Below are positions 1 to 8,089 of a stretch of DNA of 64,000 nucleotides, in pieces. The notes beneath the pieces were generated by a model that worked only from the letters and a program-made list of their open reading frames with translations, did no database searches and was not told the origin of the DNA. Position numbers and translations under genes: made by a program. Source of the DNA: Streptomyces tardus (GTDB taxonomy: Bacteria > Actinomycetota > Actinomycetes > Streptomycetales > Streptomycetaceae); contig NZ_JAELVF020000001.1 of NCBI RefSeq assembly GCF_018101125.2, positions 124,001-188,000 on the forward strand. Direction: 5' to 3'. The stretch's first letter is position 1. Every line of letters begins with the position of its first letter.

Positions 1-2775
1 CTCCAGCGAACGGCCCTCCAACTGCTCGACCCGCAGCCGCTTCTCCGCGCCGAGCACCTCCCCGCGGTGGACCGAGTCGGTCAGCTTGTCCAGCTCGGAC
101 TTCAGCTCCCTGCCGCGGTGCCGCTCGGCGGCGAGTTCACGCTCCCGTTCGGCCTTGTCCGCCTCGGCCCCCGCACGCTCCTCCTGCGCCCGCCCGAACG
201 ACAGCTCCACATGCGCGAGCAGTTGCCCGGCCCCGGAGGCGACCGCGGTGGCCACCTCCGCCTCGTACCGCATCCGTGCCCGCCGGCGTTCCGCCCTGGC
301 CCGGGCCTCCCGCTCGGTGCGGGCCGCGCGGTCCAGCGAATCGGCGCGACCGGCGAGCGCCCGTACGCGCTCTTCGTGGGTACGCAGCTGGAGTCGCGCT
401 TCCATCTCGGTCTGCCGGGCGTTGGCTCCGTCGGCCGCGAGCCGATCGCGCACCGCGGTGTCCGGCTCTTCCTGCTCCTCCGCCAACTCCTCGGCCACCG
501 CGAGGCGTTCGGCCAGCTCCGCAGCCTGCTCGGTGGCGCCCTCCAGGGCCTGCTGCGCCTTGTCGACAGCGGTGGCGCACCGCTCCGCCTCGTCCTGCGC
601 CCCTCGGGCCTGCCCACCCAGCCGTCCCAGCTGTCCGGCCACCCTGGAACGCTCCCGGTCCGCCGCGCTGCCCGCCGCCGCCAGCTCCTCGACCCCGGCC
701 GCGCAGGCCTCCCGCCGATCGGAGGCGAGCTGCTGGGCCGTACGCAATTCCTCGCAGCGCGCAGCGAGCCGCGCCAGCTCTGCGGCTGCCTCGTCCACCG
801 CGGCCCGGGTCTCCAGCATGCTCGGTGCCCCGGCCGAACCACCGTGTGCGAAGTTCGCGGCCAGCAGGTCACCCTCGGCGGTGACCGCGGTCAACTCCGG
901 GCGTCCGGCCACCAGTTCCTCGGCGTCTTCCAGTGTGCGCACGACCACGACATCGCGCAGCAAACGCCGGAGCGCGGGCAGCAGTTCCTCGGGCGCCGCC
1001 ACCAACGAGGCCGCCCGGAGCAGGCCGTCCTCCTCGGCCGGTGGCTGCGGCTCGGGCGCCCCTTCCAGCAGCAGCGCCGCCCGACCGCCGTCGTGCTTGC
1101 GCAGCAGCCGCAACGCCTCGGCCGCCGTCGCCGTGCCGCCGACCGCCAGAGCGTCCGCGGCGGCACCGAGGGCCGCGGCGACAGGCACCTCGTATCCGGG
1201 GGAAACGGTGAGGAGTTCGGTCGCCGGACCGATCAGACCTCCCAGCCGGCCGCGCAAGTCGAGCAGCGTCTCGGTGCCGTCCTTGCGGCGCAGCCCGAGC
1301 GCCAACGCGTCGTGGCGGGCGGACGTCGCGGCCCGTTCGCGGTCGGTCGCGGTGAGCTGTTCGCGCGCCTCGCCCAACGCCGCCTCGGCAGCGGCCAACT
1401 CCTCCTTGGCCGCGGCGAGCCGTTCGGCGGACTCCTCGCTGCCGCCCGCGAGCCCCTCCACCTCCGCGCGCAGAACCTCGAACTCCTCCTGTGCGGCGCT
1501 CGCCCGCGCGGAGGCCTCCTCCCGCGCCTGGCCCAGCCGCTCGATCTCGGCCTGCGCGGAAGCAGCCCGCGATCGGGCGGCGCCGGCCTGCGCGGCGAGC
1601 CTGGCCAGCTGCTCCCGCTGTTCGGCCACCGCGCGAGCGGCGTCCTTGATACGGCGCTCCTCCTCCGCGAGCGAACCCTCCAACCGGCTCCGGTGCTCCA
1701 CCGTGTCGTCCAGCGCGACGGCGGCGGCCTCCAGTGCCGCCTCCAGCTCGGCCTCCTGCTCGCGCACCCTGGCCGCCTCGCGCTCCAGCTCCTCGGGATC
1801 ACGTCCACGGCGCTCCTCTGCGGGAGCGGCGGCGGAGCTCTTCACCCTCGCGTCGGCCAACGAGACGGTGCCGCGCACCCGTTCGGCGAGCTGGGAGAGC
1901 TCGTACCAGGTCTGCTGCGCGCTCTCCAGCCGCGGGGTGAGCAACCGCACCCGCTGCTCCAGCTCGTTCTCGCTGCGCTGGGCCCGGCTCAGGGCACTCT
2001 CCGCCTCTTCCCTGCGTTCCTTGAGCGCGGCCTCGTCGGCGAGCTCGGCCTGCAGCGCACCGCGCAGCGTCACCAGGTCGTCGGCGAGCAACCGCAGCCG
2101 CGCGTCGCGGAGATCCGCCTGGATGACCGCGGCCCGCCGCGCCACCGCGGCCTGACGGCCGAGCGGCTTGAGCTGGCGGCGCAGTTCGTCCGTGAGGTCC
2201 TGCACCCGCGCGAAGTTGGCCTGCATCGCGTCCAGCTTCCGCAGCGCCTTCTCTTTGCGCTTGCGGTGCTTGAGGACGCCCGCCGCCTCCTCGATGAAGG
2301 CGCGGCGGCCCATCGGGTCGGCATGCAGCACCGAGTCCAACTGGCCCTGGCCGACGATGACATGCATCTCCCGGCCGATGCCGGAGTCCGACAGCAGCTC
2401 CTGGAGGTCGAGCAGACGGCAGGTGTCACCGTTGAGTTGGTACTCGCTGCCGCCGTTGCGGAACATGATCCGGGTGAGCGTCACCTCGGAGTAGTCGATC
2501 GGGAGAGCGCCGTCGCTGTTGTCGATGGTCAGCGAGACCTCGGCACGACCGAGCGGCGAACGCCCCGTGGTACCGGCGAAGATGACGTCCTCCATCTTGC
2601 CGCCGCGCAGGGACTTGGCGCCCTGTTCGCCCATGACCCAGGACAGTGCGTCGACGACGTTGGACTTGCCGGAGCCGTTCGGCCCCACCACGCAGGTGAT
2701 GCCGGGCTCGAAGCGCAGCGTCGTGGCAGAGGCGAAGGACTTGAACCCTCGCAGGGTCAGGCTCTTGAGGTGCAC
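1..2775 (-). CDS. smc: Chromosome segregation ATPase SMC, N-terminal part (runs off the window edge)
   Basis: SMC condensin core subunit, which with ScpA/ScpB compacts and segregates the nucleoid. The frame starts at a GTG at 2775 and reads through 925 codons to the window edge without a stop, so the C-terminal head is missing. Residues 1-40 contain the Walker A loop GPNGSGKSNVVDALSW, followed by the conserved MGEQGAKSLRGGKMEDVIF and IGREMHVIVGQGQLD. Residues from about 170 to 480 are an Ala/Glu/Arg-rich coiled coil. The flexible hinge lies near residues 510-650, with the return coiled coil after it. No strong ribosome site precedes the GTG. The family is usually about 1,180-1,200 aa, so about 260 aa lie outside the window. 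Confidence 0.96.
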   Translation of the reverse strand, partial: MHLKSLTLRGFKSFASATTLRFEPGITCVVGPNGSGKSNVVDALSWVMGEQGAKSLRGGKMEDVIFAGTTGRSPLGRAEVSLTIDNSDGALPIDYSEVTLTRIMFRNGGSEYQLNGDTCRLLDLQELLSDSGIGREMHVIVGQGQLDSVLHADPMGRRAFIEEAAGVLKHRKRKEKALRKLDAMQANFARVQDLTDELRRQLKPLGRQAAVARRAAVIQADLRDARLRLLADDLVTLRGALQAELADEAALKERREEAESALSRAQRSENELEQRVRLLTPRLESAQQTWYELSQLAERVRGTVSLADARVKSSAAAPAEERRGRDPEELEREAARVREQEAELEAALEAAAVALDDTVEHRSRLEGSLAEEERRIKDAARAVAEQREQLARLAAQAGAARSRAASAQAEIERLGQAREEASARASAAQEEFEVLRAEVEGLAGGSEESAERLAAAKEELAAAEAALGEAREQLTATDRERAATSARHDALALGLRRKDGTETLLDLRGRLGGLIGPATELLTVSPGYEVPVAAALGAAADALAVGGTATAAEALRLLRKHDGGRAALLLEGAPEPQPPAEEDGLLRAASLVAAPEELLPALRRLLRDVVVVRTLEDAEELVAGRPELTAVTAEGDLLAANFAHGGSAGAPSMLETRAAVDEAAAELARLAARCEELRTAQQLASDRREACAAGVEELAAAGSAADRERSRVAGQLGRLGGQARGAQDEAERCATAVDKAQQALEGATEQAAELAERLAVAEELAEEQEEPDTAVRDRLAADGANARQTEMEARLQLRTHEERVRALAGRADSLDRAARTEREARARAERRRARMRYEAEVATAVASGAGQLLAHVELSFGRAQEERAGAEADKAERERELAAERHRGRELKSELDKLTDSVHRGEVLGAEKRLRVEQLEGRSLE

Positions 2776-2873
2776 GGCGAGTGACTTTACCGGGGTAGTG
2801 CGGTTTCACCTCTGAGGGCGTGGGGCACATCAGACGGTAACCGGAGACCGACGGACGGGGGACGACATGACGA

Positions 2874-2893
2874 AGGGACGCCGAAGCGTCCCT
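2874..2893 (-). terminator. Hairpin with CGAA loop between smc and the 68-aa gene
   Basis: Perfect 8-bp stem closed by a CGAA tetraloop, 71 nt past the stop of the 68-aa gene and about 100 nt upstream of the smc start. It probably limits read-through into smc. There is no T run. Confidence 0.4.
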
Positions 2894-2941
2894 CGCGGTG
2901 CTGCACTTGATGGGCCTGTGGTCCACCCTCGCGTAACTGGA

Positions 2942-2957
2942 CGGCCCCGCAGGGCCG
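2942..2957 (-). terminator. Short GC hairpin just after the 68-aa gene
   Basis: CGGCCC / GGGCCG stem with a CGCA loop, beginning 7 nt downstream of the stop of the 68-aa gene on the minus strand. It is a probable terminator for that gene, perhaps acting together with the hairpin at 2874-2893. Confidence 0.4.
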
Positions 2958-2963
2958 AACCGG

Positions 2964-3170
2964 TCAGGTGAGAGCAGGCTCGCCCTTGGTTACGTCGATG
3001 CTGTCAAGCAGCGAGTCGCCGTGACGCGCGGCTACAGACAGTGCGTCGTTCTCGGCCTGCATCCGTACGAGCTCGGATTCCAGGTCCTGAACACGCTGCT
3101 GCAGCCGTCGCATCTCGGCGAGGACTCGGGGGTCTGAGCCGCCGACGTATCCGAGAAGCGCCTTTGCCAT
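2964..3170 (-). CDS. Small coiled-coil protein conserved near smc in Streptomyces (68 aa)
   Basis: 68-aa protein of unknown function. The start at 3170 is chosen because GGAGG lies about 9 nt upstream. It begins MAKALLGYVGGSDPRVLAEM, continues as a heptad-like helix (residues 15-48, rich in Leu/Glu/Arg) and ends in an acidic tail. I recall similar short proteins at this position in other Streptomyces, but no function is known to me. The helix suggests oligomerisation or a protein-binding adaptor. Whether it has anything to do with SMC is only a guess from position. Confidence 0.75.
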   Translation of the reverse strand: MAKALLGYVGGSDPRVLAEMRRLQQRVQDLESELVRMQAENDALSVAARHGDSLLDSIDVTKGEPALT

Positions 3171-3535
3171 GATGGATGGTCCTCCACAGTGACGTGACCG
3201 ACCGTGTCGGTGATGGTCGCTAGCGATGAGCACACCAAAATGCCTGTGTCCAGATTTCTGGGTTTTCAGGGTCAAACAACCAAGGTGCGCCGAGAAACCA
3301 GCGTCTCACCAAAAGTTTTGACGGTCAACACGATCACACGCCGTGAGCACGGGCGGCTCTGCTCTGAACGGTCGGCCCATGGCACCAAACCATGCACGTC
3401 CCGGAGCTGCGGCCCGCAGGGCGGGGTAGATCACTTCCGCCGCAGCCTTGCATGTCAATGCCACGATTGGCAACCGGTATCGGGGAAGAGTTCCAGGTCA
3501 CCGACCACGCTTCGGCGACGAGCCCGATCTGCGAC
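3171..3535. other. Gene-free 365-bp interval between the 68-aa gene and acyP
   Basis: No coding frame here is convincing. The stretch is less GC-rich than its surroundings. On the minus strand it holds TTGACC near 3310-3325, which could be a -35 box for the 68-aa gene, but I cannot find a convincing -10 partner. Its left end (3171-3290) is the leader of the 68-aa gene. Confidence 0.5.
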
Positions 3536-3898
3536 TCAGCGAATCTCGAAGGGCGGGTAGCCGCCGCGAGGCGCCGACCAGATCTCCGTGACGCCGTCGA
3601 CGCGCCCCGGCGTGTCGCCCGTGCGAAGCCAATCGAGGAGTGCGTCACAGTCGCGCCGCTGCCCCTCGGCCACCACCTGGACCCGGCCGTCCTCCAGGTT
3701 GGAGACGAAGCCGTTCAGGCCGCCGACCCCCAGGGCCCTCGCCCGGGTGAACCAGCGGAAGCCGACGCCCTGGACCCGACCGCGCACCCACGCCGTCATC
3801 CGTACCGCGCCCCCGGCGCTCTCCGGGGTCGCGGATCCACCGACGGCGCCCTCCGGCGTCACGCCCTCCCGCGGCGCCCACCCTTCGCCTTCACTCAT
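3536..3898 (-). CDS. acyP: Acylphosphatase
   Basis: Hydrolyses carboxyl-phosphate bonds of acyl phosphates in the cytoplasm. The signature [13 protein letters not shown] supplies the catalytic Arg, and [17 protein letters not shown] supplies the catalytic Asn. The C-terminus YPPFEIR is typical. I chose the ATG at 3898 (AAGGAGG about 11 nt upstream), giving 120 aa; a GTG at 3907 is also in frame. The usual length is about 93 aa. The extra 25 residues are a Gly/Glu/Ala-rich insertion between the start and the core. The neighbours smc and mutM give no pathway link. Confidence 0.92.
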   Translation of the reverse strand: MSEGEGWAPREGVTPEGAVGGSATPESAGGAVRMTAWVRGRVQGVGFRWFTRARALGVGGLNGFVSNLEDGRVQVVAEGQRRDCDALLDWLRTGDTPGRVDGVTEIWSAPRGGYPPFEIR

Positions 3899-4024
3899 CC
3901 TTCTCACGCCCTCCTTCCGGAGCCGGCCGGGCCACCGCTTCGACCCTCTCCGCCGGTTATGTGCAGTGCTCCTTGTGCAGGCGGCGCGCTTTCAGCGCCA
4001 TTCGGACAATTCCCGTAAACGATC

Positions 4025-4052
4025 TTCAAGCCGCCCGGACATGCTCTACAGT
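4025..4052 (+). promoter_or_regulatory. Candidate promoter of the CAP-domain gene
   Basis: TTCAAG (4025-4030) and TACAGT (4047-4052) are separated by 16 nt, about 75 nt upstream of the ATG at 4129. A perfect TCACCC-ATTC-GGGTGA inverted repeat (4071-4086) follows, inside the presumed 5' leader. Pattern match only. Confidence 0.3.
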
Positions 4053-4128
4053 CACCCGACAACAGCGGACTCACCCATTCGGGTGACGTCCCGCGGACCC
4101 CTTCGCCGAGATGTGAGGACAGCAGCCG

Positions 4129-5037
4129 ATGGGACGCCACCGACGGGCAGGACTCGCCGCGAGCACATCGAGCACCTCGAACGAGGGGTCGCAGGGCAGC
4201 CGCCGCAAGCGCCGGGGCGCGCCGATGCGCACCGGACTGCTGGGCGCGACCGGAGCGCTGGCCCTCGGCGCGGTCGCGGTCGCCTCCGGCATGGTGCCGG
4301 GCGTCGGCAGCGATTTCCCGTTCAAGGACGACGAGGCCAGCACCCGGGTACAGGCCGACTCCGCACCCGAACTCGAGCTTCAGGGCCCGCCCCTGGAACG
4401 GGACGACGACAGCCCTGCCGGCCGTGACGACAAGCGGTCCGCCTCCCCCGACCCGAAGGCGTCCGAGGACGGCGACGCCTCCGAGGACAAGGACGGCAAG
4501 GAGAAGAAGGCGAGCGACAAGGCTTCGGACAAGCCCTCCTCCTCGCCGAGCACCTCGCCCAGGAGCACTCCTTCGAGCACTCCGTCGCCCTCCCCGAGCA
4601 CGCCGGACCGCACCACGCCGCCGACTCCCACACGTCCGCCCTCCGCCCCGGACAACCACTCCCCCTCCGAGGCCGAGGTGCTGAACCTCGTCAACCAGGA
4701 GCGCGCCAGGGCGGGCTGCCAGCCCGTGACTGCCGACACCGAACTCGCCTCGCTCGCCCGCGACCACAGCGGGGACATGGACGAGCGGGACTACTTCTCG
4801 CACACCGACCCCGACGGGAACACCCCGTGGGACCGTGCCGCCGCGCGCGGCATAACGAACCTCGGCGCCGAGAACATAGCCCGCGGTCAGGCCGACGCCA
4901 GAGCGGTCATGGACTCCTGGATGAACAGCCCCGGCCACCGCGCCAACATCCTGAACTGCGACTACAAGACCCTGGGCGTCGGTGCGCACGAGGCGCCCGG
5001 CGGCCCCTGGTGGACCCAGGCGTTCGGTTTCTGAGCC
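4129..5037 (+). CDS. Secreted or surface CAP-domain (SCP/PR1, YkwD-like) protein
   Basis: 302-codon reading frame including the stop. Residues 1-32 are Arg-rich, and a hydrophobic segment (about 34-54, ending at MVPGVGSDF) is a signal anchor or signal peptide. Residues 75-175 form a long acidic then Ser/Thr/Pro-rich linker typical of a cell-wall spacer. The C-terminal CAP domain starts at EAEVLNLVNQERARAGC and carries LARDHSGDMDERDYFSHT, GENIARGQ, SWMNSPGHRANIL and the C-terminal WWTQAFGF. The His/Glu residues of the CAP cavity are present. The biochemical role of bacterial YkwD-type CAP proteins is unclear; an extracytoplasmic binding role is likely. It is transcribed towards mutM. Confidence 0.9.
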
Positions 5038-5183
5038 GTCCCCGCGGGCCGCCGCCCGGTGTCCGCAGCGCAGACCGCGGCTCGACGGTGCGCCGTACCA
5101 CCCGGCGCGGTACGCGCGAGGCCTCCCGTGCACACGGTTCCGGCTGCTCCGCGCGGCCCGCGGACACCGCGCGCGTACCGGGA

Positions 5184-6062
5184 TCACGCGGCTTCGGTGG
5201 AACGCGGAGGCCGCTGGCAGCGCGGGCAGAAGTAGCTCGACCGGTTCATCCAGGCCCGCCGCCGCACGGGCGTGCCGCAGCGTCGGCACGGCTCGTCCTC
5301 GCGGCCGTACGCGTCCAGGGCGCGGTCGAAGTAGCCGCTCTCGCCGTTGACGTTCACATAGAGGCTGTCGAAGCTCGTCCCGCCCTCCGCGAGCGCGGCG
5401 AGCATCACCTCCCGCACGTGTCCCAGCAGTTCGGCGGTCCTCGGACGGGTCAGCGCCGCGGTCGGGCGGTCGTAGTGCAGCCGGCTGCGCCAGAGCGCCT
5501 CGTCGGCGTAGATGTTGCCCACACCACTGATCAGCGACTGGTCCAGGAGGGCCCGCTTGACCGTGGTGCGCTTGGCCCGCAGTGCGCCGCCGAAGGCGGT
5601 CTCGTCGAAGAGCGGGTCGAGCGGATCGCGGGCGATGTGCGCGATCACGTCGGGCAGTCCGTCGGCCGTGAGCGGGTGGAGCGAGAGTCCGCCGAAGGTG
5701 CGCTGGTCCACGAACCGCAGTTCGGTGCCGAGTTCGTCGGCGAATCCGACCCTGATGCGCAGATGGCGCTCGTCCTCGGTGGCAGACGGCTGCACCAGCA
5801 GCTGACCGCTCATCCCCAGATGGGCGAGGACCGCGAAGTCCGGGCCGTCCGTCCCGCTGTCCAGCGGCAGCCACAGGTACTTGCCCCGCCGGCGTACCTC
5901 CGCGATGCGGCTGCCGCTCAGCCGGGCGGCGAAGTCGGCCCCGCCGGCCTCGTGGCGCCGCACGGCACGAGGATGGAGCACGGCGACCTCGCGGACCGTA
6001 CGACCGGCAACCCAGCGCTCCAGTCCGCGCCGGACCACCTCCACCTCGGGGAGCTCTGGCAT
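5184..6062 (-). CDS. mutM: Formamidopyrimidine-DNA glycosylase
   Basis: Base-excision repair enzyme that removes 8-oxoguanine and formamidopyrimidines and has AP-lyase activity. The protein starts [14 protein letters not shown] after Met; the N-terminal Pro is the catalytic nucleophile and the Glu next to it is conserved. RRRGKYLWL holds the conserved Lys, [12 protein letters not shown] is the helix-two-turn-helix, and the C-terminal zinc finger is CRRCGT...CPRCQ. The start at 6062 is fixed by the invariant N-terminus; a GAGGAG lies about 13 nt upstream. At 292 aa the length is normal. It belongs to the conserved rpmF-rnc-mutM-smc neighbourhood. Confidence 0.97.
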   Translation of the reverse strand: MPELPEVEVVRRGLERWVAGRTVREVAVLHPRAVRRHEAGGADFAARLSGSRIAEVRRRGKYLWLPLDSGTDGPDFAVLAHLGMSGQLLVQPSATEDERHLRIRVGFADELGTELRFVDQRTFGGLSLHPLTADGLPDVIAHIARDPLDPLFDETAFGGALRAKRTTVKRALLDQSLISGVGNIYADEALWRSRLHYDRPTAALTRPRTAELLGHVREVMLAALAEGGTSFDSLYVNVNGESGYFDRALDAYGREDEPCRRCGTPVRRRAWMNRSSYFCPRCQRPPRSTEAA

Positions 6063-6100
6063 CGGTCTCTCAACTCCTCGGCAGTGCCCGGCGCTTGACG

Positions 6101-6142
6101 GCTGCGGGCTGCGGGCTGCGGGCTGCGGGCTGCGGGCTGCGG
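6101..6142. repeat. Six perfect tandem copies of the heptamer GCTGCGG
   Basis: Between the mutM start and the rnc stop. The six units are exact and contiguous. The period of 7 is not a multiple of 3 and the tract lies outside any coding frame I accept. It is a likely slippage-prone microsatellite and could vary in length between strains. Confidence 0.9.
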
Positions 6143-6228
6143 TGGGCAAAGCAGGACGCGGTGAGCGGGGACGAAGAACGCGCCCCACCGCACAGTGCAC
6201 ATGCGGTGAGGCGCGCGGTGGTACTGCT

Positions 6229-7050
6229 TCAGCCGGCGTCGACGGCGCTGTCCGACGGCGGCTGCTCGCGCGCCGCCTCGTCGGCCGTGGCGCGGATTCC
6301 CCGCCACGCCGCCTCCGCCGCCTGCTGTTCGGCTTCCTTCTTGCTGCGGCCGGTGCCGGTGCCGTACGCGACACCACCGACGCGGGCAGCAGCCGTGAAG
6401 GTCTTCTCGTGGTCGGGTCCGCTCTCGGTCACCACGTACTCGGGAACACCCAGGCCCTCGGCAGCGGTCAGCTCCTGAAGACTGGTCTTCCAGTCGAGGC
6501 CCGCGCCGAGGCTCGACGACTTCACGATCAGCGGATCGAAGAGCCGGTGGATCAGCGCGTCCGCGGCCTGAAGGCCCTGGTCCAGGTAGACCGCGCCGAT
6601 CACGGCTTCGAGGGTGTCGGCCAGGATGGATGCCTTGTTCCGTCCGCCGGTCCCCTCCTCACCGCGCCCGAGGCGGATGAACGCACCCAGATCGAGCCCG
6701 CGTGCGACCTCGGCGAGCGCCCTGGAATTCACCACAGCCGCTCGCAACTTGGCGAGCTGCCCCTCCGGCAGGTCCGGATGGTTGCGGTAGAGAGTGTCGG
6801 TCACCACCAGGCCGAGCACGGAGTCCCCGAGGAACTCCAGCCGCTCGTTGGTCGGCAGACCGCCGTTCTCGTACGCGTAGCTGCGGTGGGTGAGCGCACG
6901 CACCAGAAGGGCGGACTCAAGGTGGTACCCGAGCCGCCCTTCCAGAACCGAGGGGGAGGAAGCGTCCGTCCCCGCGGACCCCAGGTCCGCCGCTGCCCTG
7001 CCACCCCCGGATGCCCGGGATGCGGTGTCCGGCGTGCCGGCGTCTGACAT
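6229..7050 (-). CDS. rnc: Ribonuclease III
   Basis: Double-strand-specific endoribonuclease for rRNA and mRNA processing; the family member in S. coelicolor (AbsB) also affects antibiotic production. Residues about 30-160 form the RNase III domain with the signature [15 protein letters not shown]. The catalytic acidic region is [13 protein letters not shown]. The C-terminal dsRNA-binding domain contains [15 protein letters not shown] and [16 protein letters not shown]. Start: the ATG at 7050 has GGGTGA upstream; a GTG at 7062 is also possible. It follows rpmF closely on the same strand, so the two are probably cotranscribed. Confidence 0.96.
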   Translation of the reverse strand: MSDAGTPDTASRASGGGRAAADLGSAGTDASSPSVLEGRLGYHLESALLVRALTHRSYAYENGGLPTNERLEFLGDSVLGLVVTDTLYRNHPDLPEGQLAKLRAAVVNSRALAEVARGLDLGAFIRLGRGEEGTGGRNKASILADTLEAVIGAVYLDQGLQAADALIHRLFDPLIVKSSSLGAGLDWKTSLQELTAAEGLGVPEYVVTESGPDHEKTFTAAARVGGVAYGTGTGRSKKEAEQQAAEAAWRGIRATADEAAREQPPSDSAVDAG

Positions 7051-7069
7051 GGAGTCTGTCACCCGCCGA

Positions 7070-7243
7070 TCAGACCTCGAGGACCTGACGCTTGTTGTAC
7101 GTGCCGCAGCTGGGGCACGCGATGTGCTGAAGCCTCGGCTCCTGGCAACGCTCGCACTTCACCAGGGTGGGGGCCGCAGCCTTCCACTGCGACCGGCGGT
7201 GGCGCGTGTTGCTGCGCGACATCTTCCGCTTCGGAACAGCCAC
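7070..7243 (-). CDS. rpmF: 50S ribosomal protein L32
   Basis: 57-aa ribosomal protein beginning [18 protein letters not shown], the L32 signature. It has a CERC...CPSC zinc-ribbon of four cysteines and ends [13 protein letters not shown] start. It begins 2 nt after the stop of the DUF177 gene and ends 7 nt before the alternative GTG start of rnc at 7062, so DUF177-rpmF-rnc is one transcription unit. DUF177-rpmF adjacency is widespread in bacteria. Confidence 0.97.
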   Translation of the reverse strand: MAVPKRKMSRSNTRHRRSQWKAAAPTLVKCERCQEPRLQHIACPSCGTYNKRQVLEV

Positions 7244-7245
7244 GG

Positions 7246-7944
7246 CTACTTCTCCTGCTTCTCGCCGACGTCGCGTACGACGCCGTCATGGTCGTCCTTC
7301 TCGCCGTCCCGGATGGTGCCGGCGAGTCCCTGCAAAGCCGCCCAACGAATGTCGACGGCGTCTTCGTGGTGGTGGTCCGGGTCGTCCGCGAGGCGCGCAC
7401 CGCACTCGGCGCACAGCCCCGGACAGCCTTCCTGGCACACCGGCTGCATCGGCAGTGACAGAACCACCGCGTCGCGCAGCACCGGTTCGAGATCGAACAG
7501 GTCGTTCTCGAGGAAGAACATCTCCTCGGCGTCCTCGTCCTCGGCGTCGTCGCCGGTATCCGCGGGGCGGCTCCGGTCGTCGGCGTCGGGGTAGGAGAAC
7601 AACTCCTGGAACTCCGCCTCGCACTGCTGCTCCAGCGGCTCCAGACACCTTACGCACTCCCCCTTCAGCGGTGCACGGCCGGTGCCTGTGACGAGCACAC
7701 CCTCCATGACCGCCTCCAGTCGGAGGTCGATCTCCACCTCGGCGCCGAGCGGCACCCCGATGACCTCGATACCGAGGTTCTTCGGGGCCTCCACCGTGCG
7801 GGAGAGCCGCTTGTGCACGCCGGGCCTCCGCCCCAGCTCACGTGTGTCGAACACGAGAGGGGCACGGTGATCCAGGGCGGCGTTCAGGGCTTCCTGCTTT
7901 CTGTGAAGTGTGAGGTGGTGCTGCGGTCCACCCACGGCACGCAC
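7246..7944 (-). CDS. DUF177 / YceD-family protein
   Basis: YceD-family (DUF177) protein, linked in bacteria to rpmF and to large ribosomal subunit or 23S rRNA accumulation. Key features are [15 protein letters not shown] near the N-terminus, [12 protein letters not shown] and [15 protein letters not shown], which make the typical paired-cysteine pattern, and the end region [10 protein letters not shown]. An acidic Asp/Glu insert precedes [19 protein letters not shown]. The start is uncertain: GTG at 7944 or 7935. Homologues begin nearer [10 protein letters not shown], where only a CTG preceded by GGAAG is available. Confidence 0.88.
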   Translation of the reverse strand: MRAVGGPQHHLTLHRKQEALNAALDHRAPLVFDTRELGRRPGVHKRLSRTVEAPKNLGIEVIGVPLGAEVEIDLRLEAVMEGVLVTGTGRAPLKGECVRCLEPLEQQCEAEFQELFSYPDADDRSRPADTGDDAEDEDAEEMFFLENDLFDLEPVLRDAVVLSLPMQPVCQEGCPGLCAECGARLADDPDHHHEDAVDIRWAALQGLAGTIRDGEKDDHDGVVRDVGEKQEK

Positions 7945-8089
7945 GTCGCCGGTGGAAGCCGGGGGCTTCGGGCCGACGGACGGCTGACGCGCCAGGGCAG
8001 CCGAGAGCCGCGGACATACACGCGGCCGAAGAGCCAGGGTACTGGAAGGGATCCGATCGGCCCAATCCGGTTCCCGGCTCCTCCGCCGG

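Noticed and set aside
67-2784. 905-codon open frame on the plus strand opposite smc
   Set aside because: Antisense shadow of a high-GC gene: translation is Gly/Arg/Leu-rich with no family pattern, while the minus strand gives a clear SMC.
3904-5874. 656-codon minus-strand frame spanning the CAP gene and mutM
   Set aside because: It runs through two verified genes in the wrong frame or strand and has no recognisable domain.
6101-6142. CRISPR-like array
   Set aside because: Seven-base contiguous units without spacers are a microsatellite, not a CRISPR.
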